Source: Treponema sp. (GTDB lineage: Bacteria; Spirochaetota; Spirochaetia; Treponematales; Treponemataceae). From it: 64,000 nt of DNA. A program made the translations under genes and the position numbers. The notes under the pieces are model-generated. The model did not search any database, had not been told where the DNA came from, and saw nothing but the letters and a program-made list of their open reading frames with translations. Numbering within the stretch: position 1 is the first letter of the stretch; every line of letters starts with the position of its first letter. Below are positions 42,330 through 50,022 of the stretch, one piece after another. The stretch spans positions 1-64,000 of the forward strand of contig JAGBIY010000065.1 in assembly GCA_017934745.1 (NCBI GenBank), given 5' to 3'.

Positions 42330-42747
42330 ATTCGCTCATATTGTGAACGATTGTACCTGTATTGGTCACTTTGATTTTGAATTCATCTTTTCCAAAATCC
42401 ATCACATGTCGAAGATTAATCAACAACTTTTTTTTCTGGCCGAGCCTTAAAATCCACTTCGCGCAGTTGTTTCCACAGGTCGAGGCATTGAATATTTTTG
42501 AATTGTCGAAGGCCATCAGAAACAGAGTTTTTACACCACCGGACAATTCTGTTGGAGTAATCGCTCCCAAAAAGGGACTTTCAATGACATGGGCGGAAAC
42601 TACTTCTGATTTGTCTATGTCTTTTATGATTTCTTTTCCAAATTCTGATGTAATCCACTTGTCCTGAAAAACATTGTCAAAATACAGGTCAGTGTTGTAG
42701 ATGTAATTTTCGTTGTCGAACATATCACCAAAAGTAACACTCAGCAT
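42301..42747 (-). CDS. DUF4869-domain protein
   Basis: The 148-residue protein matches my memory of the DUF4869 family: an N terminus like MLSVTFGDMFDNENYIYNTD, then KSEVVSAHVIESPFLGAITP, LSGGVKTLFLMAFD, FNASTCGNNCAKWIL and NTGTIVHNM. No function is established. The gene is clearly more AT-rich than flanking genes and was probably acquired. It stands with a small overlapping frame downstream, between the MATE gene and a secreted protein. Confidence 0.75.
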   Translation of the reverse strand: MLSVTFGDMFDNENYIYNTDLYFDNVFQDKWITSEFGKEIIKDIDKSEVVSAHVIESPFLGAITPTELSGGVKTLFLMAFDNSKIFNASTCGNNCAKWILRLGQKKKLLINLRHVMDFGKDEFKIKVTNTGTIVHNMSEFVSASFSGF

Positions 42748-42796
42748 TTTTTCACCTCCTTGTCCGCTTTCTCTAGTTGCTGCTGCCGAAGCTCGC

Positions 42797-43354
42797 TCAT
42801 TCCCTTTTCGGCTTGGTGAACTGCGGGTCCCTGTTCCTCAAATAAGTCGGAGCCTTGTAGTCGATGTTCCAGTGCGGCGTGTAGAACCAGTTCTCGTCCG
42901 CGCTCGGATAGACGAAGACCACTTTGAGCGGGTTGTAGTCCTTGTCCACGGAATTCTCGATTTTCGACGAGTCGTACTCGAAGACAGTGGAATCCCAATC
43001 GGTACGGAGATTCTCAGGAAGCGGGAAATCCTCGACGTGCTTCTTCGGCGTGTACACGGAGATTCGGTATTTCTCGCCCTTCGACGTGTTCAAGTACAAG
43101 TGGCACGCCATTCCGCCCTCCAAAAAGAACGAGCGTTGGTACCACCGAAGCTCCTTCGGCCTGTCCATGTAGGCATAGGCGGCGCGGGCGGCCGTGTAGG
43201 TGACGTCGTTCCCGTCCATGTCCTCGATTTTCACCCAGCAGCGGACGAGGTTTATGTTGTCACTGTTCTGCGGCCTGTAGATTATCAGCTCGTTGGAGAA
43301 CGAAGAGAAAATCGTCGAAATCAGCAAAAGCGGAAGAAGGAAAATCTTTCTCAT
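42797..43354 (-). CDS. Secreted hypothetical protein
   Basis: The 185-residue product has a signal peptide (MRKIFLLPLLLISTIFSSFS) and a beta-rich body with many aromatic residues (RWYQRSFFLEGGMACHLYLN, NWFYTPHWNIDY). I do not recognise it. It begins 6 bp after the NUDIX-like regulator gene and is probably co-transcribed with it and trpCF. A treponemal periplasmic or surface protein is likely from the signal peptide alone. Confidence 0.65.
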   Translation of the reverse strand: MRKIFLLPLLLISTIFSSFSNELIIYRPQNSDNINLVRCWVKIEDMDGNDVTYTAARAAYAYMDRPKELRWYQRSFFLEGGMACHLYLNTSKGEKYRISVYTPKKHVEDFPLPENLRTDWDSTVFEYDSSKIENSVDKDYNPLKVVFVYPSADENWFYTPHWNIDYKAPTYLRNRDPQFTKPKRE

Positions 43355-43360
43355 GTTGAA

Positions 43361-44212
43361 TCAGTCCACTTTCTTCATGAAGAGCTTTGCGGGTCTGTGG
43401 CCGGCTCCGCTCGTGTATTCGTCCGTCTCGACCACGAGCTTCTCCACCTTGCGCCTGAAATTCGCAGGGAGCAGCGTCTCTCCAAGAATCGTCTCCTGCA
43501 CTTTCTGCAAACTCGTCAGCGTGAATCTCTCCGGCAAAAAGTCGAAGAGCATGTCGAAATCACCCGCCACGCTCCGCAGAATCGAAAAAGCCGTGGCGAT
43601 TATGAGCGCGTGGTCGAACGCGAAATCTCCGCCGTCCACCACCTTGAACTCGTCGCGCCCGAAATGGCAGCCGGTCTTCTCGAAAAGAGCGCAGAGCGTC
43701 GTGTCTCCGCTAGTCATCGAAAGCCTGTAGAGCTTTTTCATTTTTCCTTCAGAATCCTCCACCGCCGTAAAATTTCCCTTGAACCACCTGGCCTCGGCGG
43801 CATCGTCTCCACCCTTCGCGTTCACGCCGTCCTCGCTCACGACGGACACGAACGCGTTCGAGATTATCCAGCCGCGTGGGTCGCGCCCCTTTGCGCTGAA
43901 AGTCCCGATTGGAAAAAGGCTTCGAGGCTTGACGTTCGTCTCGGAAAAGACCTCGCGCTCGGCGCATTTTTCCACCGACTCGTCATTCTCGGTCAAGAAT
44001 CCGCCCGGCAAGGCCCACTTTCCCTTGAACGGATGCTCGCCCCTCTTCACAAGCAAAAGCGATATGGATTTCTTCTCGTCCTTTCTGTAGGAGTCGACCT
44101 CCTCGCCGAGAACACCGAAAACGGCTATGTCCACGGTCACGCTCGGCCGCTCGAACGATTTGTAGTCGTATTTCTTGAGGAACTCCTCTTCTGTTGAATA
44201 TTCTTCGACCAT
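43361..44212 (-). CDS. NrtR-like regulator: NUDIX fold plus winged helix
   Basis: The 283-residue protein has an N-terminal NUDIX domain (KWALPGGFLTENDES) and a C-terminal domain of about 80 residues that fits the winged helix of NrtR (FTLTSLQKVQETIL, FRRKVEKLVVETDEY). The Nudix box is altered: one extra residue before the first Glu and Ser in place of the first Glu of the EE pair (REVFSETN). That suggests ligand sensing rather than hydrolysis, as in NrtR, which senses ADP-ribose and controls NAD genes. It lies 6 bp after trpCF. Its targets are unknown. Confidence 0.75.
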   Translation of the reverse strand: MVEEYSTEEEFLKKYDYKSFERPSVTVDIAVFGVLGEEVDSYRKDEKKSISLLLVKRGEHPFKGKWALPGGFLTENDESVEKCAEREVFSETNVKPRSLFPIGTFSAKGRDPRGWIISNAFVSVVSEDGVNAKGGDDAAEARWFKGNFTAVEDSEGKMKKLYRLSMTSGDTTLCALFEKTGCHFGRDEFKVVDGGDFAFDHALIIATAFSILRSVAGDFDMLFDFLPERFTLTSLQKVQETILGETLLPANFRRKVEKLVVETDEYTSGAGHRPAKLFMKKVD

Positions 44213-44218
44213 CTCTCT

Positions 44219-45763
44219 TCACCCCCTGATTTTGTTCAAATTGGAAAAGAATTCCTTCATTTTTTCGTGGTCCTTCAGTCCAATCTCCTTCTCAAGCGAA
44301 CTTGAAACGTCCAAAAGCTCAGGAGAATATTCCCCGACGATTTCAGAAACATTGTCCGGTGAGATTCCACCCGCGAGCCACAGCCTGTATGATTTTTTCA
44401 CCGCTTTCACAAGATTCGGGTCGATTGTCTTTCCGGTGCCGCCGACACCTGTGGCCGACTGCGCGTCAATCAAGATTCTAGGCTCGCCGAGGCGGTTCAA
44501 TTCGGAAAGTTTTTCCAAGTCGCTTTCGGAAGCCACGTTCACGGCGCAGTAGTGGGGAATGGAAGAAAGGGAAGAATCCGAAAGGAATTTTCTGGCGGAA
44601 TCGAACGTGTGCACCTGCACAAAATCCAGAACTCCGTCTTCGCAAAGCTCAAGCGCGTTTTTTCCCTCGGCCGAGTCCAAGTCCACAACCACGCCCACGA
44701 ATTTCACGCGGCCGGAAAGATTCTTTTCGTCGAGGGCTTTCCTTATCTCCAAAATCCGCTCTTTCTCCACGTTGCGCCCGGACTTCTTCCACATGATGAA
44801 GCCAAGGAAATCCGCTCCGAGCTCGCAGGCGAGAGAAGCGTCGTCGACATTCGTGATTCCGCAGATTTTCACGAAAGGCTTTCCGGTTCTCTCAGAAGAA
44901 AGCGCGCGGGAAGAGTATTCGAGCCAGGCCTTTCCGTTCGCGTCCAGATTGGCAGATTCGAAAGCCTTAGTGTATTCGACTGCCTTGTTTGGATTTTTCG
45001 CGGCCGCCTCCCCCATCAAGAACGCGTTGAAGCCCATCGAAGAAGCGAAAGCCGCGGATTTCGGAGAGAGGATTCCGCTTTCGAAGACGACCCTGGCGTT
45101 TCCGTCGATGTTCCGAATTTTTCCGAGCATGGAAGACGGAATGAGCATGTCTATCGAAAAATCCCTCAAGTCACGGGAATTGACTCCGGCGACAATGTAC
45201 TTTGAATCGACCTTTGAAAGCACATACGAAAGCTTTTCCAAGTCCTCGTCCTTCCTAACTTCAATCAAAGCCGAGATTCCGAGTTCCTCGCACTTCTTCG
45301 CCATTGAAAGCATTGTCTCCCTGTCGAGGATTCTCGCAATCAGAAGAACGGCATCGGCACCGGCGCGGAAAGCCACGACCACCTCGTCCGCGCTCAAGAG
45401 AAAATCCTTCCGGAGCACTGCGGGAGCCGTTTTCCCCGTCTCGCGCTCGAAACTGTCCATGCAGCCGCACACTTCCATCAAGTCGCCGAGAGTTCCCTTG
45501 AAGTAGTTCGTCTCCGTGAGGCAGGAAATCGCCTTCGCGCCCGCCCTGGCGTAGGAAAGAGCCGTCTCCCCCGCGTTCAGTCCCGGCGCGATGTCGCCCT
45601 TGCTCGGGGAAGCGCGCTTCACTTCGAGTATCGCGCCCTTCTCGGCGATGAACGGATGTATTTTCCTTTGCCTCGTCTTTGGAATGTCGAAACCGAATTC
45701 CACACCGCGTTTTTCTATGTCAATTTTCCTTTTTTCTATTATTTCGCTCAAAATGTCGCGCAT
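44219..45763 (-). CDS. trpCF: TrpC-TrpF fusion
   Basis: The 514-residue protein joins indole-3-glycerol phosphate synthase (about residues 1-255: EVKRASPSKGDI, VLRKDFLLS, VAGVNSRDL, FESGILS) to phosphoribosylanthranilate isomerase (about 300-514: KICGITNVDDA, VQVHTF, LAGGISPDNV). The two catalyse steps 4 and 3 of tryptophan synthesis. The start at 45763 follows GGGGAA. Such fusions occur in enteric bacteria and some others. No copy of the trp palindrome is found upstream, so control may differ from trpB and trpE. Confidence 0.95.
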   Translation of the reverse strand: MRDILSEIIEKRKIDIEKRGVEFGFDIPKTRQRKIHPFIAEKGAILEVKRASPSKGDIAPGLNAGETALSYARAGAKAISCLTETNYFKGTLGDLMEVCGCMDSFERETGKTAPAVLRKDFLLSADEVVVAFRAGADAVLLIARILDRETMLSMAKKCEELGISALIEVRKDEDLEKLSYVLSKVDSKYIVAGVNSRDLRDFSIDMLIPSSMLGKIRNIDGNARVVFESGILSPKSAAFASSMGFNAFLMGEAAAKNPNKAVEYTKAFESANLDANGKAWLEYSSRALSSERTGKPFVKICGITNVDDASLACELGADFLGFIMWKKSGRNVEKERILEIRKALDEKNLSGRVKFVGVVVDLDSAEGKNALELCEDGVLDFVQVHTFDSARKFLSDSSLSSIPHYCAVNVASESDLEKLSELNRLGEPRILIDAQSATGVGGTGKTIDPNLVKAVKKSYRLWLAGGISPDNVSEIVGEYSPELLDVSSSLEKEIGLKDHEKMKEFFSNLNKIRG

Positions 45764-45874
45764 AGATTCCCCTGTTCTCACTTTTTCTCAATCAATTTAT
45801 TCATTAGAATAATCGAATCGATTTCTTATTTTCACTTGAAGTATAGTACCGAAAAATCGATTATGATTGAATAA

Positions 45875-45906
45875 ACCTGTTCGGAAACTTCAGTTTCCTG
45901 GAAGGC
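45875..45906. repeat. CTGTTCGG palindromic repeat, copy 3
   Basis: ACCTGTTCGGAAACTTCAGT followed by TTC holds the GAAA-CTTCAG-TTTC core of the copy at 10567. It lies in the divergent gap between trpCF and the next gene. Confidence 0.6.
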
Positions 45907-45956
45907 TTTTTTGGAACGCTATTCAAGGAATCGAGAATTTAAAGAGAGGGCACTTT

Positions 45957-46673
45957 ATGAAAAGAAAAATATTCGCATCTATATTCGCAATATCAATCTT
46001 GACGACTCCGATTTTCGCCAAACAGGGAATGTCCGCATGGTCGGGTCCAGGCGAAGTGGCGAACCCCGACTACGTTCCACGAATCCCGAAAGCTCAGAGG
46101 GAGAAGCAGGCGGAGCAGAAGAAGGAAGAGACGGCCGCCACTCCAGCGAAGAAAGAGGAGCCGAAGAAGGAAGAACCGAAGAAAGAGGTGAAGGTGGAGC
46201 CTGTCAAAAAGGAGGAGCCGAAAGTCGAAAAGAAAGCCGAACCGAAAGTCGAGCAGAAGAACGACGAATACTCGCGCTCCGTCGGAAACCTGAACATCTC
46301 CAAGGACGACTTCGAGGCCGACAAGAAGGCAATCATGGCGATGATTTCGGAACTGGACACGATAATGAAGGACAAGGCCTACAAGAAATGGCTCGGCTAC
46401 GTCGACAGCGAATCCACCGAATATTGGTCGAAGTCCTCCACGCTCAAGAAGGCGCAGGCGAGGATGCCGATAAAGGGATTGCAGTTGAAGACGCTCGAAG
46501 ACTACTTCAAGTACGTGTTCGTCCCGGCGCGGCAGAAAAGCAAAATCACCGAAATCCGCTACGAGTCGGCGACATACGTAAAAGCCGTCGAAGTCCAGGA
46601 AGAGCAGGATTTGGTCTACTACTACTTCAAGAAAAACAACGGAAAGTGGCTCGTGCACATACCGCCGCTTTGA
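45957..46673 (+). CDS. Secreted protein with a Lys/Glu/Pro-rich linker
   Basis: The 238-residue product has a signal peptide (ending PIFA), a low-complexity linker of KEEPKKE-type repeats at about residues 50-105, and a C-terminal domain of about 130 residues (DTIMKDKAYKKWLGYVDSES, FVPARQKSK, YYYFKKNNGKWLVHIPPL). The linker could span periplasm or bind acidic surfaces. The end resembles lumazine/NTF2-like closing strands, but the family is unknown. The ATG at 45957 follows AGAGAGGG. Confidence 0.7.
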   Translation: MKRKIFASIFAISILTTPIFAKQGMSAWSGPGEVANPDYVPRIPKAQREKQAEQKKEETAATPAKKEEPKKEEPKKEVKVEPVKKEEPKVEKKAEPKVEQKNDEYSRSVGNLNISKDDFEADKKAIMAMISELDTIMKDKAYKKWLGYVDSESTEYWSKSSTLKKAQARMPIKGLQLKTLEDYFKYVFVPARQKSKITEIRYESATYVKAVEVQEEQDLVYYYFKKNNGKWLVHIPPL

Positions 46674-46681
46674 GTTTGAAA

Positions 46682-46737
46682 AAAAAACGTGGGGATTCCG
46701 TACCGCCAAAAGGCATTTTGAATCCCCACGTTTTTTT
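46682..46737. terminator. Bidirectional terminator
   Basis: AACGTGGGGATTC pairs with GAATCCCCACGTT; A and T runs on both sides serve the convergent gene at 45957 and trpGD. Confidence 0.92.
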
Positions 46738-46751
46738 GTCCACAAAGCCAA

Positions 46752-48359
46752 TCAGTTCTCTTCAAGGCTCTTGGAAACTTCCTGAATCTCCTTGAGTTTC
46801 GCCAATGTCTTTCCGCTGTCCAGAGCTTCTGTCGCCATCGCGAATCCCTCCTTCAAGTTGCGGACTTTTCCTCCGAGATACAGGACCGCGGCAGTGTTCA
46901 AGCCGACGGCGTACCGTATCGTCTTCCTACCCCTGCCCTGAAGAACTTCCATCGCGAGAGCAGCGTTGTCCGCGCCGCTTCCGCCCAAAAGCTCGTCCTC
47001 GTCCGCGTCCGTTATGCCGAAGTCGGCAGGATTTATGACGTACTGCGCCTCCCGTCCGCGCTCGTCAATCTGGTAGACGTGGGTAGGAGCACACGGTGAA
47101 ATCTCGTCGTAGCCGTCGTCGGAAGAGACCACCATCACGCGCTTCGCTCCGAGCGCTTTCGCCGCATGGGCGTAGTCGCAGAGCAGCTCCTTCGAATACA
47201 CACCGAGAACTTCGTAGTCCGCGCTGGCAGGATTCAAGAGAGGTCCCAGAATGTTGAAAATCGTCTTTATGCCCAAAGCCTTCCTGACAGGGGCCGCGAA
47301 ACGCATTCCAGAATGGTAGACTGGAGCCATCAAAAAGCCGAATCCGGTCTTCTTCAAAAGCTCCGCCGTCTTTTCCGGTGCCGCCATGATGTTGATTCCA
47401 AGGCTCTCGAAGAAATCAGCCGCGCCCGATTTTGACGACACCGCCCTGTTTCCGTGCTTCGCCATGACCTGTCCGCAGCTAGCGGCGCAGATTGCCGAAA
47501 GTGAAGAGATGTTGAACGAGCCTTTTCCGTCTCCGCCAGTCCCGACAATCTCTCCAAGCCCGGACTCTTCTATTGGGAGGGACTTTTTCTTGGCGAGAAG
47601 GGCCTTTGCGCATCCTGTCATCTCGGACACGGCGATTCCCTTGGCCGACATCGCCACGAGAACGGCCGCCATCACTCGCTCGTCCATGGAGCCGTCCGTC
47701 ACGTTCTCCATGAATTTGTACGCCTCCTCCTCTGTGAAGCTCTCACGGTTTATCAGCTTGTTCAAATATGTCGCGTACGGAAGATTGTCCCTGCGGTAGT
47801 TCAGGAAAGCCCGGAAGATGTCGTCGCCGCGCTCGGACGCTATGGACTCGGGATGGAACTGCACGCCCTCCACCACCATCGTCTTGTGCCTGATGCCCAT
47901 TATGTCGCCGTCGCGCGCCCTGGCCGTCACCTCGAATTCGTCGCCCAAAGTCGACTCGTCGATGACAAGCGAATGGTATCTCGTGAACGTCCCCGTCTTC
48001 CCCGTTATCCTGAACACGCCGCGTCCGTCCGTCTTCATGCCTTCCACGATTCCGTGCCTGATGTACTTCGCGCCTACGATTTTCGCCCCGAAAGCCGCTC
48101 CAATCGCCTGATGCCCAAGACAGACCCCCAAAATCGGAACCTTGCCAGCGAAATAGCGGATTGCCTCCACGGAGATTCCCGCGCTTTCCGGGTTTCCAGG
48201 CCCCGGCCCCACGACGATGTGGCTCGGCTTCGCGGCCTCGATGTCGGCTACAGAGCATTCCTCGGAGCGGAACACCTCCACCTTGTCTCCAGAGACCCTC
48301 TCAAGAGTCTGAACGATGTTGAACGAAAAACTGTCCTTGTTGTCGATGAAAGCTATCAT
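46752..48359 (-). CDS. trpGD: TrpG-TrpD fusion
   Basis: The 535-residue protein fuses the glutamine amidotransferase of anthranilate synthase (residues 1-190: PGPGNPESAG, nucleophile Cys in GVCLGHQ, His/Glu in GVQFHPES) to anthranilate phosphoribosyltransferase (about 200-535: GTGGDGKGSFNIS, KHGNRAVSSKSGAAD, FAAPVRKALG). It supplies ammonia to TrpE and then loads the product with phosphoribose. It lies 27 bp after trpE in the same operon. Confidence 0.96.
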   Translation of the reverse strand: MIAFIDNKDSFSFNIVQTLERVSGDKVEVFRSEECSVADIEAAKPSHIVVGPGPGNPESAGISVEAIRYFAGKVPILGVCLGHQAIGAAFGAKIVGAKYIRHGIVEGMKTDGRGVFRITGKTGTFTRYHSLVIDESTLGDEFEVTARARDGDIMGIRHKTMVVEGVQFHPESIASERGDDIFRAFLNYRRDNLPYATYLNKLINRESFTEEEAYKFMENVTDGSMDERVMAAVLVAMSAKGIAVSEMTGCAKALLAKKKSLPIEESGLGEIVGTGGDGKGSFNISSLSAICAASCGQVMAKHGNRAVSSKSGAADFFESLGINIMAAPEKTAELLKKTGFGFLMAPVYHSGMRFAAPVRKALGIKTIFNILGPLLNPASADYEVLGVYSKELLCDYAHAAKALGAKRVMVVSSDDGYDEISPCAPTHVYQIDERGREAQYVINPADFGITDADEDELLGGSGADNAALAMEVLQGRGRKTIRYAVGLNTAAVLYLGGKVRNLKEGFAMATEALDSGKTLAKLKEIQEVSKSLEEN

Positions 48360-48386
48360 GTTGAACTCCCCTTTCCACTGTTTCCA

Positions 48387-49868
48387 CTATTTGTTTCCGC
48401 CGTCAAGGACAGCCCTCAACGCGCCCATCTTCTCGCAAGTCTCCGTCCACTCCCTGTCCGGGTCGGAATCGTAGACTATGCCGCCGCCAGCCTGCAGCGT
48501 CCAGACAGAATCCTGCTTGAGCGCGCATCTTATCGCGATGCAGAAGTCGAGGTCGCCGTTCGACTGGATATACCCCACGGCCCCGGCATAGAACCGCCTC
48601 TTGGTCTTCTCGATTTGGCTCAGAATCTGAATCGCGTTTATCTTCGGCGCGCCCGAGACGGTGCCGGCCGGGAAAGCCGAGCGAAGAACCTGAATCGGCT
48701 TGAACTCCTTCTTCACTTTTCCCTGCACGTCCGAGACGATGTGCATGACGTGGGAGAAATACTCCACGTCCATGAACCTCGCCACCTCCACGCTGCCGTT
48801 CTCGCAGACGCGCCCAAGGTCGTTCCTCGCGAGGTCCACGAGCATCAAATGCTCCGCCCGCTCCTTCACGTCGGAAAGAAGCTCGTTCTTCAATGCCTCG
48901 TCCTCCTTCGCGTTCGCGCCCCTGCGTCGTGTGCCCGCAATCGGCCGGATGGACGCCACGCCATCGCGCACACGGACGAGGCTCTCAGGAGAAGCTCCGA
49001 CGAGCTGCCTGTCCCCGAAGTCAATCAAAAAGAGATAGGGGCTTGGGTTCACGGAGCGGAGCCTCCTGTAAATCTCCAAGGCCGAATTCGCGCACTCAAG
49101 CTGCAGCCTCCTGCACGGAACCGCCTGGAGCAAATCCCCGGCGACAATCCGCTTCTTTATCTCGACGACCTTCTCCTTGTACTCCCTCTCGCTCCGCTCC
49201 AAATCCGTAATCGTCCTCACGGGCTTCGGCTCTTCCGGCTGCGAAAGATAGGTGAAGTCCATGTCGTTCAGCCTCGCCTTCAAATCGGCGACCGCCTTGT
49301 CCAAGTCAATCTGGTGCTCGTTGTAGTTCAGCGCAAACACGTGCAGCTTTTCCGTGAAATGGTCGAAGACGATGTAGACGTGCCCGGCGATGAATTCGCT
49401 TTCGGGGATGTGGAGCTCGTCCGTCTGGGGAGCCATGTCTATCGTGTCGCACCTCGCGGCGAATTCGTAGCTCAAATAGCCTAGGCCGGACGTGGGGACG
49501 GGAATGGAGTTCGGGACGGTCTCTCCGTCTTCGAGAACAACATGGCTCGTGTCGTTCTGCTCGGCGACGTACAAGAGCGCGTCCAGAATGTCCGGAGTGT
49601 GGAGGACCCGGCTTCCGGGCGCGATGGTCTCTCCAGTGGTGTTCTTCCCCTTGTACGGAAGCCTCCGTCCGTCAATCAGGAACGCTACCCCCTCGTCGTC
49701 CTGCACGATGTGGAACGCCGGCTCAATCATCAAAATCGAGTAGCGTTCTTTTCCACGGGCGAAGCTCGCGCTCTCAAGAATCGCGCACGCCCCTATCTTC
49801 CTCGCCAACGAAAACGGCGTGTATCTGTCGCACGGGACAGTAAAGTAAATCGAATCATCTCTTGCCAT
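48387..49868 (-). CDS. trpE: Anthranilate synthase component I
   Basis: The 493-residue enzyme makes anthranilate from chorismate with ammonia from TrpG. Family marks are LQAVPCRRLQLEC, PIAGTRRRG, VDLARNDLGRVC and GTVSGAPKINAI. The N-terminal ILESAS is the local form of the LLES motif that binds tryptophan for feedback control. ATG 49868 follows GGAG, and the longer frame to 49910 runs through the palindrome. The operator is only 20 bp upstream of the ATG. Confidence 0.97.
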   Translation of the reverse strand: MARDDSIYFTVPCDRYTPFSLARKIGACAILESASFARGKERYSILMIEPAFHIVQDDEGVAFLIDGRRLPYKGKNTTGETIAPGSRVLHTPDILDALLYVAEQNDTSHVVLEDGETVPNSIPVPTSGLGYLSYEFAARCDTIDMAPQTDELHIPESEFIAGHVYIVFDHFTEKLHVFALNYNEHQIDLDKAVADLKARLNDMDFTYLSQPEEPKPVRTITDLERSEREYKEKVVEIKKRIVAGDLLQAVPCRRLQLECANSALEIYRRLRSVNPSPYLFLIDFGDRQLVGASPESLVRVRDGVASIRPIAGTRRRGANAKEDEALKNELLSDVKERAEHLMLVDLARNDLGRVCENGSVEVARFMDVEYFSHVMHIVSDVQGKVKKEFKPIQVLRSAFPAGTVSGAPKINAIQILSQIEKTKRRFYAGAVGYIQSNGDLDFCIAIRCALKQDSVWTLQAGGGIVYDSDPDREWTETCEKMGALRAVLDGGNK

Positions 49869-49887
49869 ATTTTTCTCCAAGTCGAAA

Positions 49888-49911
49888 TTTGTTTCTATGC
49901 ATAGAAACAAA
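49888..49911. promoter_or_regulatory. Palindromic candidate trp operator before trpE
   Basis: A perfect 24-bp palindrome with half-site TTTGTTTCTATG, the same as before trpB. On the minus strand a possible promoter TAGACT-17-TATGCA puts the -10 box inside the palindrome. No known TrpR consensus (CTAG-containing) is present. Confidence 0.75.
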
Positions 49912-49985
49912 AATCACCATAGTCTACATTTTCCGTTTGCGGAATTCAAGAGACGAGCGGAAAAAATCGCAAAAATTCAATTCGT

Positions 49986-50015
49986 TTGCCGTCAGGCTGT
50001 TTTTCTATGTATAAT
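49986..50015 (+). promoter_or_regulatory. Promoter giving a leaderless AAA gene message
   Basis: TTGCCG, an 18-bp spacer and a perfect TATAAT end 7 nt before the ATG at 50023. There is no Shine-Dalgarno. Confidence 0.7.
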
Positions 50016-50022
50016 TGAATTT

